From NCBI RefSeq assembly GCF_036014115.1, contig NZ_CP107913.1, positions 3,227,001-3,291,000 on the forward strand: 64,000 nucleotides of DNA. Reading direction: 5' to 3'. Numbering within the stretch: position 1 is the first letter of the stretch; each line of letters begins with the position of its first letter. The position numbers and the translations under genes are program-made. Source of the stretch: Streptomyces sp. NBC_00448 (GTDB lineage Bacteria > Actinomycetota > Actinomycetes > Streptomycetales > Streptomycetaceae). Shown here piece by piece: positions 1-8,925 of the stretch. A model generated the notes under the pieces. The model did not search any database. It was given only the letters and a program-made list of their open reading frames with translations, and had not been told where the DNA came from.

Positions 1-2
1 CG

Positions 3-3000
3 CACCCGCACGGTGACCTGGTCGTCTTCACCGCCGAGGACGACGTGTGGGTCGCGCCGCTCGACGGCGGCCGGGCCTGGCGGGTCAGCGCGGACAACAT
101 GCCGGTCCGGCGGCCGCGGATCTCCCCCGACGGCAGGTCGGTGGCGTGGTCCTCCGCCCGCGACGGCGCCCCCGAAGTCCACGTGGCGGACCTGGCCGGG
201 GGCCCCTCGCGGCGGCTCACCTACTGGGGCAACGCCCAGACCGGCGTGCGGACATGGACGCCGGATGGCGAGCTGGTGGTGGTGACCACGGCCGGCCAGG
301 CGTCGATCCGCCGTACCTGGGCGCACCGGCTGCCGCTGGACGGCGGCCCCGCGCGGAAGTTGCCGCTCGGCCCGCTCGGCGACCTCGCGTACGGACCGGA
401 CGGCGCCCTGCTGCTCCAGTCGGTGACGATGGGGCGCGAGGCCGCGTACTGGAAGGGCTACCGGGGCGGCACCGCGGGCAAGTTGTGGCTCGACCCCACC
501 GGCGAGGGGGAGTTCGCCCGGCTGCACGAAGAGATCGACGGCAACCTCGAGTACCCGATGTGGGTCGGCGACCGGATCGCGTTCCTCTCCGACCACGAGG
601 GCCAGGGCGCGCTCTACTCCAGCCGGCCGGACGGCGCCGACCTGCGCCGCCACACCCCGCTCGGCGGGTTCTACGCCCGGCAGGCAGGCACCGACGGCAC
701 CCGGGTGGTGTACACCGTCGGCGGCACCCTGTACGTGCTGGACAGCCTCGGCGAGGACGTACAGCCGCGCCCGCTGGAGATCGAACTCGGCGGCCAGCGG
801 GTGGACTTGCAGCCCCACCCGCTGCGCCCGGCCGCGTATCTGGGTGACGCCCGGCCGGACCACACGGGCCGGGGCAGTGCGGTGGAGGTGCGCGGCACCA
901 CGCACTGGGTCACCCACCGGGGCGGCCCGGCCCGGGTCCTGGCCGCGCAGCCGGGCGTACGCACCCGGCACCCGCGGGTGTTCTCGCAGGGCGACGACCA
1001 GTACGTGGTGTGGGTGACCGACGCGGACGGTGACGACGCGCTGGAGATCTCCCCGGCCACCGGACTGCCGGCCGGCACCGCGCCGCGCCGGCTCGCGGCC
1101 GGGCGGCTCGGCCGGGTACACGAGTTGGAGGTGTCGCCGGACGGCCACCGGATCGCGGTCGCCTCGCACGACGGGCGGGTGCTGCTGGTCGACACGCAGA
1201 CCGGCGAGGTCCGCGAAGTACCGACGACCGACACGGCCACGGCCGAGGGCGACGACGAACCCGCACCGGCGCCCGCACCGGCCGGAAACGCCGGCGACGT
1301 CAGCGACCTGGCCTTCTCCCCCGACTCCGGCTGGCTGGCCTGGTCCCAGCCCGGGCCGGGCTCGCTGCGGCAGATCAAGCTCGCCGCCACCGCGGACCTG
1401 ACCCTGGTGGACGCCACCCCGCTGCGCTTCATCGACTTCGCGCCCGCGTTCACCGCCGACGGCCGGCACCTCGCCTTCCTGTCCCAGCGGGCCTTCGACC
1501 CGGTCTACGACGCCCACGTGTTCGACCTCTCCTTCCCCAACGCCTGCCGCCCGTACCTGATCACGCTCGCCGCCACCACGCCCTCGCCGTTCGGCCCGCA
1601 GCGGCACGGCCGCCCGTACGACGACGGGGACGAGAGCGGCGAGCATGGGGACGGCGGCGGCACGGGTACGGGCACGGGTCTGGGGCCGGCCGCGGGCCAG
1701 GGCACCGGGGCGGGCGTGAGCGCCGGCACCGGCGCGGACGACGGCTCGGACAGCGGTTCCGGCGAGGAGTCCGACGACGCCTCCGACGGTGACTCCGGCA
1801 ACGGCTCCGACAGCGACAACGGCGGCTCCGACAGCGGTGGTTCGGGCCGGCGCGGCCGCCGGGACCGGCCCCGTCCCACCAAGGTCGACGCGGAGGGCAT
1901 CGCCGACCGGATCGTGCCCTTCCCCGTCGAGGCCGGCCACTACTCGGGGTTGGAAGCCGCCAAGGGCGGGGTGCTGTGGCTGCGGCACCCGCTCGTCGGC
2001 AGCCTCGGCGCGTCGCTGGCCACACCCGAGGCCGAGCCGCCGGAGACCGTCCTGGAGCGTTACGACCTGCGGCAGTTGAAGGTCGAGGAGATCGCCTCAG
2101 ACGCCGACGGCTTCGCGGTCTCCGGCGACGGCGCGAAGGTGCTCGTCACCAGCGGGGCGCGGCTGCGGATCGGGCCGGCGGACAGCAAGTCCGATGACGA
2201 CTCGGACAGTTCGACGAGCATCGACCTGGCCCGGGTGCGCGCCACCGTCCAACCCGCCGACGAGTGGCGGCAGATGTTCGACGAGACGCACCGCCTCGCC
2301 CGCGACCACTTCTGGCGTGCCGACATGGGCGGCCTCGACTGGGACGCGATCGGCGAGCGGTACCGCGCGCTGCTGGACCGCATCGCCACCCACGACGACC
2401 TCGTGGACCTGCTGTGGGAACTCCACGGCGAGCTGCGGACCTCGCACGCGTACGTCTCGCCCCCCGGCGGCTCCGGTGACCCGCGCCGCCGCCAGGGCCT
2501 ACTCGGTGCGGACATCTCCCGTGCGGAGGACGGCAGTTGGCGGGTGGACCGGGTACTGTCCGGCGAGTCCTCCGACCCCCGGGCGCGCTCGCCGCTGGCC
2601 GCACCCGGGGTGGCGGTCCGCGCCGGGGACACCCTCGTCGCGGTGGACGGGCTGCCGGTCGACCCGCTGACCGGCCCCGCGCCGCTGCTGGTGGGCACCG
2701 CGGGCAAGCCGGTCGAGCTGACGGTCACGCCGGCCGCGGGCGGCCCGGTCCGGCACGTGGTCGCGGTGCCGCTCGCCGACGAGGAGGCGCTGCGCTACCA
2801 CGACTGGGTCGCCGACCGGCGCGCCTACGTCCACCGGGCGTCCGGCGGCCGGCTCGGCTACCTGCACGTGCCCGACATGGTCAGCAACGGCTGGGCCGAA
2901 CTCCATCGCGACCTGAGGGTCGAGGTGGCCCGCGAGGGGCTGGTGGTCGACGTCCGCGAGAACCGCGGCGGGCACACCTCGCAGCTCGTGGTGGAGAAGC

Positions 3001-3437
3001 TGGCCCGCCGGGTCATCGGCTGGGACCTGCCGCGGTACGGCCACCCCTTCAGCTACCCGCAGGACGCTCCGCGCGGGCCCGTGGTGGCGGTGGCCAACGA
3101 GTTCTCCGGGTCGGACGGTGACATCGTCAACGCGGCGATCCGCACGCTCGGGATCGGCCCGGTGGTCGGCACCCGCACGTGGGGCGGCGTGATCGGCATC
3201 GACAGCCGCTACCAGCTGGTCGACGGGACCTCGGTGACCCAGCCGAAGTACGCGCTCTGGTTCGAGGGGTTCGGGTGGTCCGTGGAGAACCACGGGGTCG
3301 AGCCCGACGTCGAGGTGGTCGTCACCCCGCAGGATTATGCCGCCGGGCGCGATCCCCAGCTCGACCGTGCCATCGGGATGGCCCTGGAGGCGTTGGCGGC
3401 GAACCCGGCGAAGTCGGCGCCGCCCCTTCCGGGGTAG
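3..3437 (+). CDS. Tricorn protease homologue, 5' end outside window
   Basis: Cytoplasmic self-compartmentalising serine protease that trims oligopeptides downstream of the proteasome. The frame is open to the left edge, so the start lies outside; 1144 residues are visible. Order: beta-propeller repeats (residues about 1-530 and 630-740), a C1 region with the catalytic-type His in GELRTSHAY (about residue 815), a PDZ domain (about 850-930) and a C2 region with the nucleophile in FSGSDGD (Ser about 1037, Asp next to it) and a WSVEN-GVEPD tail. Odd: residues about 540-625 are a low-complexity Gly/Asp/Ser/Thr insertion between the two propeller regions. It is the last backbone gene before the integrated element, and its stop codon and C-terminus look intact. 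Confidence 0.93.
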   Translation, partial: HPHGDLVVFTAEDDVWVAPLDGGRAWRVSADNMPVRRPRISPDGRSVAWSSARDGAPEVHVADLAGGPSRRLTYWGNAQTGVRTWTPDGELVVVTTAGQASIRRTWAHRLPLDGGPARKLPLGPLGDLAYGPDGALLLQSVTMGREAAYWKGYRGGTAGKLWLDPTGEGEFARLHEEIDGNLEYPMWVGDRIAFLSDHEGQGALYSSRPDGADLRRHTPLGGFYARQAGTDGTRVVYTVGGTLYVLDSLGEDVQPRPLEIELGGQRVDLQPHPLRPAAYLGDARPDHTGRGSAVEVRGTTHWVTHRGGPARVLAAQPGVRTRHPRVFSQGDDQYVVWVTDADGDDALEISPATGLPAGTAPRRLAAGRLGRVHELEVSPDGHRIAVASHDGRVLLVDTQTGEVREVPTTDTATAEGDDEPAPAPAPAGNAGDVSDLAFSPDSGWLAWSQPGPGSLRQIKLAATADLTLVDATPLRFIDFAPAFTADGRHLAFLSQRAFDPVYDAHVFDLSFPNACRPYLITLAATTPSPFGPQRHGRPYDDGDESGEHGDGGGTGTGTGLGPAAGQGTGAGVSAGTGADDGSDSGSGEESDDASDGDSGNGSDSDNGGSDSGGSGRRGRRDRPRPTKVDAEGIADRIVPFPVEAGHYSGLEAAKGGVLWLRHPLVGSLGASLATPEAEPPETVLERYDLRQLKVEEIASDADGFAVSGDGAKVLVTSGARLRIGPADSKSDDDSDSSTSIDLARVRATVQPADEWRQMFDETHRLARDHFWRADMGGLDWDAIGERYRALLDRIATHDDLVDLLWELHGELRTSHAYVSPPGGSGDPRRRQGLLGADISRAEDGSWRVDRVLSGESSDPRARSPLAAPGVAVRAGDTLVAVDGLPVDPLTGPAPLLVGTAGKPVELTVTPAAGGPVRHVVAVPLADEEALRYHDWVADRRAYVHRASGGRLGYLHVPDMVSNGWAELHRDLRVEVAREGLVVDVRENRGGHTSQLVVEKLARRVIGWDLPRYGHPFSYPQDAPRGPVVAVANEFSGSDGDIVNAAIRTLGIGPVVGTRTWGGVIGIDSRYQLVDGTSVTQPKYALWFEGFGWSVENHGVEPDVEVVVTPQDYAAGRDPQLDRAIGMALEALAANPAKSAPPLPG

Positions 3438-3442
3438 GCGGC

Positions 3443-3538
3443 ACCCTCCCGGGTGCCCCTGTCCGTGGTTCTCGGGACCTTGCGGTGGGGCACCGCGGGA
3501 CCCTCCCGGGTGCCCCTGTCCGTGGTTCTCGGGACCTT
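3443..3538. repeat. 39-bp direct repeat downstream of tricorn gene
   Basis: Two identical 39-bp copies (3443-3481 and 3500-3538) separated by 18 bp. Both run from ACCCTCCCGGG to CTCGGGACCTT. Their right end resembles the head of the dispersed repeat seen at 25640 and 30800 (TGCCCC...GGGACC), so they look like a partial local duplication of that repeat. They lie just left of the predicted attL. Confidence 0.85.
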
Positions 3539-3561
3539 CCCCGTGTGGGTGGCTGGTCGCG
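3531..3561 (+). other. Predicted attL: left half of an interrupted dispersed repeat
   Basis: The bases GGGACC...GGGTGGCTGGTCGCG match the head of the repeat copies at about 25665 and 30822, but the match stops at TCGCG (3557-3561). The continuation of the repeat (CGCGGTTCCCCGCGCCCC) appears at 18519 instead, also beginning with TCGCG (18517-18521). I infer that the element recombined at this shared 5-bp sequence. Confidence 0.6.
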
Positions 3562-3657
3562 AGGAGGCCCCGTAAAACGCACTTTGGTGCGGGACGGGAT
3601 CGGCGGACCATGGAAGCCATGGGGGTTGTGGGGGCGTACTGCGGCTGCGGGAAGTGC

Positions 3658-5148
3658 ATGGTCGGTGTGCGCCGACTGAGCCGGAAGACGGACGCCACGT
3701 CATCGCCGGAGCGGCAGCAGGAACAGGTCGAGGCCGCAGTCAAGTCCATCGGTGGTCACATCATCGCTTGGGCCGATGACTGGGAGGTTTCGGGAGCCAC
3801 GAACCCACGTGAGCGGCCCGCGCTGGGTCCGTGGCTCCGGGACGAGATGGGTCCGTACTCCGGGATCGCGGGGGCGGCGGTTGACCGTATCGGCCGCAAT
3901 CAGGTTGACGTCCTGGTCACGGCAGTGGAGATCCACAAGACCGGGCGGCTCCTTGTCACGCACGGGCACGACGGCCCGTGGAATCTGGACGACCCGGTAG
4001 ATGAGATGCGCCTGTCGATGGAGTCGTTCGGCGCGCAGGTCGAGTTGCGGTCCATTCAGAAGCGCAACCGGGATGAGACTGCCCGGGCACGGCGTGCGGG
4101 TGAGCCGAAGCAGAAGAACAGTTACGGCTACCGGTACGTTCGGCTGTACGCGGGTACGAAGGTCGATCACGTCGAGTTGGACCCGGTAGCCGCTCCGGTG
4201 ATCCGGAACGTGGCACGGCGCATTCTCACGGACCGCACGGGCAAGATCACGAAGTACACCGAGTCTGCGCGTCTGAACCGTGAGGGTGTGCTCGCGCCGT
4301 CGGATCACCGTGCGGTGATGTACGGGCGTAAGCCGCGCGGGGTGAAGTGGACCGGCCGTGTCCTGCGGGACATCCTGATCAGTGAGGCAGCACTCGGCTA
4401 CCTGATACACGACGGCCGACCGGTGATCGGCAGTGATGGTGAGCCGGTGCGGTTGGCGCCCGGTCTGTGGGATCGCCCGACGCGGAACGCGCTGATCGAG
4501 GCCACGGCGCCGAAGCAGCCCGCGAAGGCCCGCACGGTTCCCCGGGCGCCGAAGAGTGAGCGCCTGCTGTCCGATCTCATGACGTGCGGTGCCTGCCACC
4601 AAAAGACGAACGTCGGGAACAACCGGGGGGAGCACTGTTACCGCTGCGTGGGGCGCCTGCTCGGGTGGCCGGAGTCCGCCGAGTGCAAGCCCGCTCCGAA
4701 GGTCACTGGGCGAGTAGCCGACCAGGCCGTCACCGTGTGGTTCCTTGAGCGCTACGGCACCGGTCAGATGATGCGCCAGGAGTTCGACGCGGGCACCGGC
4801 TATGCCGTGCGGATCACGGAGCTCAAGGCGGACCGGGCCAGGTTGCGGGACGACCGGCGGGCGGGGTTGTACGACGCGCCGGATGACGTGAAGTGGTTCC
4901 GCACGGAGTACGCGCGGATGGGCCGGGAGATCGCTGAACTTGAGAAGCTGCCGGAGCGCCCGGCGGGAATGCGGCTGGTGCCGACCGGACAGACCGTCGC
5001 GGACGCGTGGGAGCAAGCCCCGAACGACGCGGCGCGGCGGGAGATCCTGATGTCCTACGAGGTGCGGGTGGTGGTCCACCCCAGGGGCGCCGACGAGCGG
5101 TTCGTGATCACTGCGCGCAGTCCGTTTGATCTTGAGCTAGCGGCATAG
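3658..5148 (+). CDS. int: Large serine integrase (site-specific recombinase)
   Basis: Catalyses integration of the element by double-strand cleavage and strand rotation between attP and attB. The 496-residue product from ATG 3658 has an N-terminal resolvase fold with the nucleophile in VGVRRLS (Ser about 8) followed by SPERQ, a recombinase domain around SYGYRYVRL and a zinc-ribbon region with CGACHQK...CYRC (about 311-335), then a coiled, charged C-terminus. Length is normal for the family. ATG 3658 is preceded by GGGAAG and places the catalytic Ser at the usual position; in-frame ATGs at 3610 and 3619 are alternatives. It converges on the directionality-factor gene, sharing a terminator. Confidence 0.9.
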   Translation: MVGVRRLSRKTDATSSPERQQEQVEAAVKSIGGHIIAWADDWEVSGATNPRERPALGPWLRDEMGPYSGIAGAAVDRIGRNQVDVLVTAVEIHKTGRLLVTHGHDGPWNLDDPVDEMRLSMESFGAQVELRSIQKRNRDETARARRAGEPKQKNSYGYRYVRLYAGTKVDHVELDPVAAPVIRNVARRILTDRTGKITKYTESARLNREGVLAPSDHRAVMYGRKPRGVKWTGRVLRDILISEAALGYLIHDGRPVIGSDGEPVRLAPGLWDRPTRNALIEATAPKQPAKARTVPRAPKSERLLSDLMTCGACHQKTNVGNNRGEHCYRCVGRLLGWPESAECKPAPKVTGRVADQAVTVWFLERYGTGQMMRQEFDAGTGYAVRITELKADRARLRDDRRAGLYDAPDDVKWFRTEYARMGREIAELEKLPERPAGMRLVPTGQTVADAWEQAPNDAARREILMSYEVRVVVHPRGADERFVITARSPFDLELAA

Positions 5149-5161
5149 TCGCCAGCAGGCC

Positions 5162-5208
5162 GAGGGGTCCCCGCCGAGTTGTTCCGGCACGGGGCCCCTC
5201 CGGCTTTT
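5162..5208. terminator. Shared terminator between integrase and RDF genes
   Basis: Inverted arms 5162-5173 and 5190-5200 (GAGGGGTCCCCG / CGGGGCCCCTC, one bulge), followed on the plus strand by CTTTTCC. It sits between two convergent stop codons, so it can serve both directions. Confidence 0.7.
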
Positions 5209-5213
5209 CCTAT

Positions 5214-5678
5214 CTACGGTTCGGCGCAGAGCCGCAGCTCAGGCATGCGGTGCTGGACGCACAGGCCGGTCAGAGTGGTGATAGCCACGTCCCGGACCAC
5301 CAGCAGCGCCGAGCCCCACCCACCCACCCGGTCCCCGTGCCCCTCAACGCCCGTGGTCACCTCTCCCAACGACCACGGAGCGGACGAGAACGCGAACCAT
5401 CCCGGCACGCTGCCGTCAACCAGCCGGAACGCCATCCGCATACCACCCGGCTCCGCGCGCCCCGGCACGATCCGGATCTCCGACACACCGGTCACCACTT
5501 CCAGCGCACCCCGCTCCGGGCAGGGCCGCACCTGCCCGCCGAAGGCACCCGCGATCCGTTCGGCCGTCCCGGCATCGGACGTGACCGCCCGCCACACGGC
5601 AAGCTCTTCCGGCCGTCCGTCGACGGTCCGCCGCATGCTGAACGTGCCCACGATCCGGCCGGGCAGCCGCTCAGCCAT
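5214..5678 (-). CDS. Putative recombination directionality factor (phiC31 gp3-like)
   Basis: A 154-residue protein. Its run of features (GRPEELAVWR, a serially spaced LGG-like AFGGQV, a short beta segment EVVTGVSEIRI, then MAFRLVDG, WFAFSS and PWSLGEV) resembles the gp3-type directionality factors that accompany large serine integrases. Those proteins bind the integrase and switch it to attL x attR excision. The resemblance is from memory of the family, not from a search. It is shorter than most members. The start overlaps the stop of the Rep gene by eight bases, so it is probably translationally coupled as the last gene of the transfer operon. This would produce excision only when the operon is derepressed. 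Confidence 0.62.
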   Translation of the reverse strand: MAERLPGRIVGTFSMRRTVDGRPEELAVWRAVTSDAGTAERIAGAFGGQVRPCPERGALEVVTGVSEIRIVPGRAEPGGMRMAFRLVDGSVPGWFAFSSAPWSLGEVTTGVEGHGDRVGGWGSALLVVRDVAITTLTGLCVQHRMPELRLCAEP

Positions 5679-7140
5679 CAGGGCTCCGGCCCACCGGGCG
5701 CGGCAGCACCCACACGCGCAGCTCCGCCAGATCCTCAGCGATCCCGGCCGCTATCGCCGCCTCGCCCCGGGTGTGACCGGAGCCGACATAACGCCAGGAG
5801 GAGACGACCACCACCCGCGACGGATCGGCCGGCGGGGAGCCGACAGGCTGGCGGTGGTCGGCCCGTGCCTGCCGCAGCACCCGATAGGTGGTCGAGTACC
5901 GCCGGGATTTCGTCAGACAGTGCCCCCGAAAACCCAACGTGTGCGCCCACGCCCGCAGCCGCAGATCACCCAGCTCAGGCAGACCGCCCAGCCGCCAGCA
6001 CATCCCCATCAACGCCCGCAGATGAGGAGAGCCCGGAGCGAAGGCGATCTCAGCGACGCTGCGAATCCGGCGGTCGAAGCCGCCCGCGTCGCCGACGCTC
6101 TTCGACACATACTTGGCGACGTACGCCGCCACCGCCTCATCCGAGACCGGAGAGCCGTCCCCAAGGTCCGAACGGATCGGCCGTACGTCGAGCTGTCCGC
6201 CCCAGCGGAACACCCGCTCACCCAGAACGTCACTCGGCGGCAGCGTCACCCGAGCCGAGGCCGCAGCCATACGCACGGCATCGTCGAGAAGTTCAGCAGT
6301 CGCCCACGGCGGAGGCGGAGCGTCCGGGCCATCCGGGCCGTCGAGGCGCACCACCGCATGGAAGTGCACCGCGCCACGCCGTTGGTACTCCGCCACCTTC
6401 GCAAACGACAACCCCGGGCCCACACTGGACCGGGCCCGCGCCTCCCGCGCCAGATACCGCCGCACCATCCGGCAGAACCGGGACCACAACTCGCCAACGT
6501 GCGCATGCCACAGCACATGCCCGGCGTAGTCGTAACACTCCGCACACACCGGTTGCCCCACCACCACGTCACCCTCGTCATGGACCAGGCCGCACCCGAC
6601 CGGCCGCCCATGCACACACGACCCGCCACCGGACCGGGGACGGCACCCGTCCGACCCCGCACGGTGCACCGCACCGAACGACGGAGCCGTCAGCGTCACG
6701 AACAGCCGAGGGTGACCGCCCACGGAACCCGGAACGCCCTTCCCGCCGACCAGACCCGCCCGCACCAGATGGAAGGTGTCCCCTGAATGCTCACGGGAAC
6801 ACGCCGGACACACCGAGGCCCGCCGGTTGCGGCACCGCACCGCCAACCGCCCCCCAGGCTCCGCCGCCGTATCGAAGTGCCGGACCACCACCCCCGACAC
6901 CACATCCACCGCAGTGGACGACCCGGCCAGATACACCGGCCGCGCACACCCACCCGTACCCCGAACCTGCTCCACCCACCGCCGATAGCCCGGCTCCTGG
7001 GCGAGGCGGACCAGATCACGGTCCAACACCGACACGAAACACGAAGGGCGCCCCGCCACCTGCACAGGACGCCCCACAACAACAACAACCACAGGGCGGC
7101 GACCTCCCACGACCGGCAGCCCCACAAGCCGCCGAACCAA
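5671..7140 (-). CDS. RepSA-like rolling-circle replication initiator
   Basis: HUH endonuclease expected to nick the element's double-strand origin and start rolling-circle replication. Numbering from the longest start (TTG 7140): Cys-rich CRNRR...CPAC (about 103-114), motif 1 LFVTLTAPS (about 147), metal-binding HFH in GAVHFHAVV (259-261) and motif 3 YVAKYVSK with candidate catalytic Tyr 340/344. The real start is uncertain: family members begin close to the DRDLVRLAQ segment, so GTG 7035 or 7029 is likely. A short reading frame (7165 to 7016) with a GGGAGG site overlaps this N-terminus and may couple translation. It is followed directly by the RDF gene. Confidence 0.85.
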   Translation of the reverse strand: MVRRLVGLPVVGGRRPVVVVVVGRPVQVAGRPSCFVSVLDRDLVRLAQEPGYRRWVEQVRGTGGCARPVYLAGSSTAVDVVSGVVVRHFDTAAEPGGRLAVRCRNRRASVCPACSREHSGDTFHLVRAGLVGGKGVPGSVGGHPRLFVTLTAPSFGAVHRAGSDGCRPRSGGGSCVHGRPVGCGLVHDEGDVVVGQPVCAECYDYAGHVLWHAHVGELWSRFCRMVRRYLAREARARSSVGPGLSFAKVAEYQRRGAVHFHAVVRLDGPDGPDAPPPPWATAELLDDAVRMAAASARVTLPPSDVLGERVFRWGGQLDVRPIRSDLGDGSPVSDEAVAAYVAKYVSKSVGDAGGFDRRIRSVAEIAFAPGSPHLRALMGMCWRLGGLPELGDLRLRAWAHTLGFRGHCLTKSRRYSTTYRVLRQARADHRQPVGSPPADPSRVVVVSSWRYVGSGHTRGEAAIAAGIAEDLAELRVWVLPRPVGRSPDG

Positions 7141-7232
7141 CGACCAGGACCAGACAAAGAGCCATGAGATACGCCTCCCAACAAGACATTGACGTGCAGA
7201 AACTCACTCAACGAGCAGGCCGGCGGGCACGT

Positions 7233-7388
7233 TCAGCGACGACGCCTGCGCGAACGCGACCCCAACCGAGTACGGGAATCCAGACGACGGCGCGCACGGC
7301 GACACTCAGCGCACCGCAGCAACCGACCACCCGGCCCGCGCTTTCGAGGCCGCCCGCACCGAGGACAACGCGGCTCAGGATTGGACAT
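7233..7388 (-). CDS. Small zinc-ribbon-like basic protein
   Basis: A 51-residue protein from ATG 7388, chosen because GGGGGTGG precedes it at good spacing and it sits 11 bases after the upstream stop. Two Cys pairs (CPRCG and CAEC, 14-15 residues apart) suggest a zinc ribbon, followed by an Arg-rich tail. It lies between the Spd-like and Rep genes in the transfer operon. Small zinc-finger proteins are common in this place in AICEs; the function is unknown, nucleic-acid binding being the obvious guess. Confidence 0.65.
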   Translation of the reverse strand: MSNPEPRCPRCGRPRKRGPGGRLLRCAECRRARRRLDSRTRLGSRSRRRRR

Positions 7389-7399
7389 CGACCCACCCC

Positions 7400-7588
7400 C
7401 TACAGACGCCCGACGATGGCCTGCGAGATCACCAGCACCGGATACACCGCCGGAGACAGCGCGACATAGAAGCCGAACAGGAACACCAACGCTGCCTGCC
7501 ACCAGGGCACCTCACGCGACCGAACGATCAACACGGTGACGATCCCGAGTACCAAGACCACGGACAGCGAGCCGCCCGCCACGGTCAT
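7400..7588 (-). CDS. Small two-helix membrane protein, Spd-like
   Basis: A 62-residue protein with two hydrophobic segments (about 7-23 and 32-56) separated by RSREVPWW. Its start overlaps the stop of the FtsK-type gene by four bases (7585-7588). Position and topology resemble the spread (Spd) proteins that help plasmid DNA move between hyphal compartments, but no sequence motif proves this. Confidence 0.65.
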   Translation of the reverse strand: MTVAGGSLSVVLVLGIVTVLIVRSREVPWWQAALVFLFGFYVALSPAVYPVLVISQAIVGRL

Positions 7589-8925
7589 GCCGCCTCCCGG
7601 ATCTCAGTGATCGCGTGAACCAGCCCCGGAAGCTCCGGGGTGTTCTTCGCGAACTGCACGGCCGTCTGACGCGCCTGCTCAGCCGTCGTGTGCGTGGACC
7701 GCGCCCGCACCCACGAACCGCCGACCGTGGTCACCGCCACGCCCCGTTCGTCCTCAGAGATCGTCTGCGCCACCGCGACCGCTTCCGGCGACAAGTCGCC
7801 CAGCACCATCAACGCCGTCTGCTCGTCGTTGACCCGATGGCAGATCCGCCCGCCGAGCTGAGCCCGAAGCGCCGTCACCCCAGGCCCCAACTCCGAGCCG
7901 ACACGTTGCCCGGCGACCACCAGATGCACACCCAGCGCCGCGCCGAGCTGGCCGATCCGCAGAAGCGCCGTCGAGCACGCCCCGGAAAGCTGCTTGCCCT
8001 CCCGAGACCCATCCGACAAGTACAGTTCCGCCACCTCGTCCACCAGGACCACCAACGGCACCGGCCGCAGCATCTCCGGCAGATCCCAAATCGACCGCGC
8101 ACCCACCTCCCGGCAGGTCGCCATCCGAGCCTCGGTCTCCGCCAACACCGCACCCAGCAGCGCCGCAGCCTCCCCCCGATCCCGCGCCAGCGCCGACAAC
8201 CGAGGCTCGAACAACGACAGCTCCATGCCGCCCTTGCAGTCGATCCCCACCAGTGCCACCGGCTGAGGAGCCAACGCGAACACCAGACTCGCGATCAACG
8301 TGGACTTCCCCGAACGGGTCGCCCCCACCACGAGCCAATGAGGCACCACCCGGAAATCCAGCACCCACAGCGCACCGTCCTCCGTGCGCCCGACCATCGC
8401 CGACAGCAGCCGTGCCGGACGCGGCACCACCCCCAACCCGCCACCGATCAGCGGGTCACTCGCCGTCGCGGTCGCCAACACCCAGCCACGGCCCGGCGAC
8501 ACGATCCGCACCGCGTGCGCCTGCCACGCGTGCGTCATCGCATCGGCCGCCGCCAGGAAAGCCGCCGGAGTCTGACCCGGCTGCATCCGGATACGCACCC
8601 GCAAGCCGGTCGGAGTCGGTTGGGGCACGCCCAGACGCGGCACGACCGGCCGCAGCTCGCTGCCCGACACCAACAGGTCACCGCCGAGCACCACGTTCTT
8701 GGACCGACGCGTCACCGCCAGACCCGACTCGATGCACAACCGCCGCCACGTGGCCGCCATCCGGACCACCATGACCGGGAACCCCAGCACGTACCAGCGC
8801 ACCGGACTTCCCGACAGCCGCCGCAACCACACCGGCCCCGACGACCCTTGAGGCCGCGCCACCAGGACCACACACCCGAACCCCACGCACGCCCAGAACA
8901 CCAGCGGCGCCCACGGCGGCATCAC
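7585..8925 (-). CDS. FtsK/SpoIIIE-type conjugal DNA translocase (TraB/TraSA-like)
   Basis: A 446-residue membrane-anchored ATPase expected to pump double-stranded element DNA into the recipient, as TraB-type proteins do in Streptomyces. Seen: N-terminal hydrophobic segments (about 8-24 and 44-58), Walker A GATRSGKST (201-209), Walker B VPLVVLVDEVAEL (289-301) and the downstream GQRVGSE region. It overlaps neighbours by four bases on both sides, so the genes are translationally coupled. No separate relaxase is present, in line with the one-protein transfer mechanism known for this group. Confidence 0.9.
   Translation of the reverse strand: MMPPWAPLVFWACVGFGCVVLVARPQGSSGPVWLRRLSGSPVRWYVLGFPVMVVRMAATWRRLCIESGLAVTRRSKNVVLGGDLLVSGSELRPVVPRLGVPQPTPTGLRVRIRMQPGQTPAAFLAAADAMTHAWQAHAVRIVSPGRGWVLATATASDPLIGGGLGVVPRPARLLSAMVGRTEDGALWVLDFRVVPHWLVVGATRSGKSTLIASLVFALAPQPVALVGIDCKGGMELSLFEPRLSALARDRGEAAALLGAVLAETEARMATCREVGARSIWDLPEMLRPVPLVVLVDEVAELYLSDGSREGKQLSGACSTALLRIGQLGAALGVHLVVAGQRVGSELGPGVTALRAQLGGRICHRVNDEQTALMVLGDLSPEAVAVAQTISEDERGVAVTTVGGSWVRARSTHTTAEQARQTAVQFAKNTPELPGLVHAITEIREAA

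Noticed and set aside
5179..7469. Plus-strand frames opposite the rep and RDF genes
   Set aside because: Pro/Arg/His-rich shadow frames; the minus strand carries recognisable HUH and RDF-like proteins with coupled starts.
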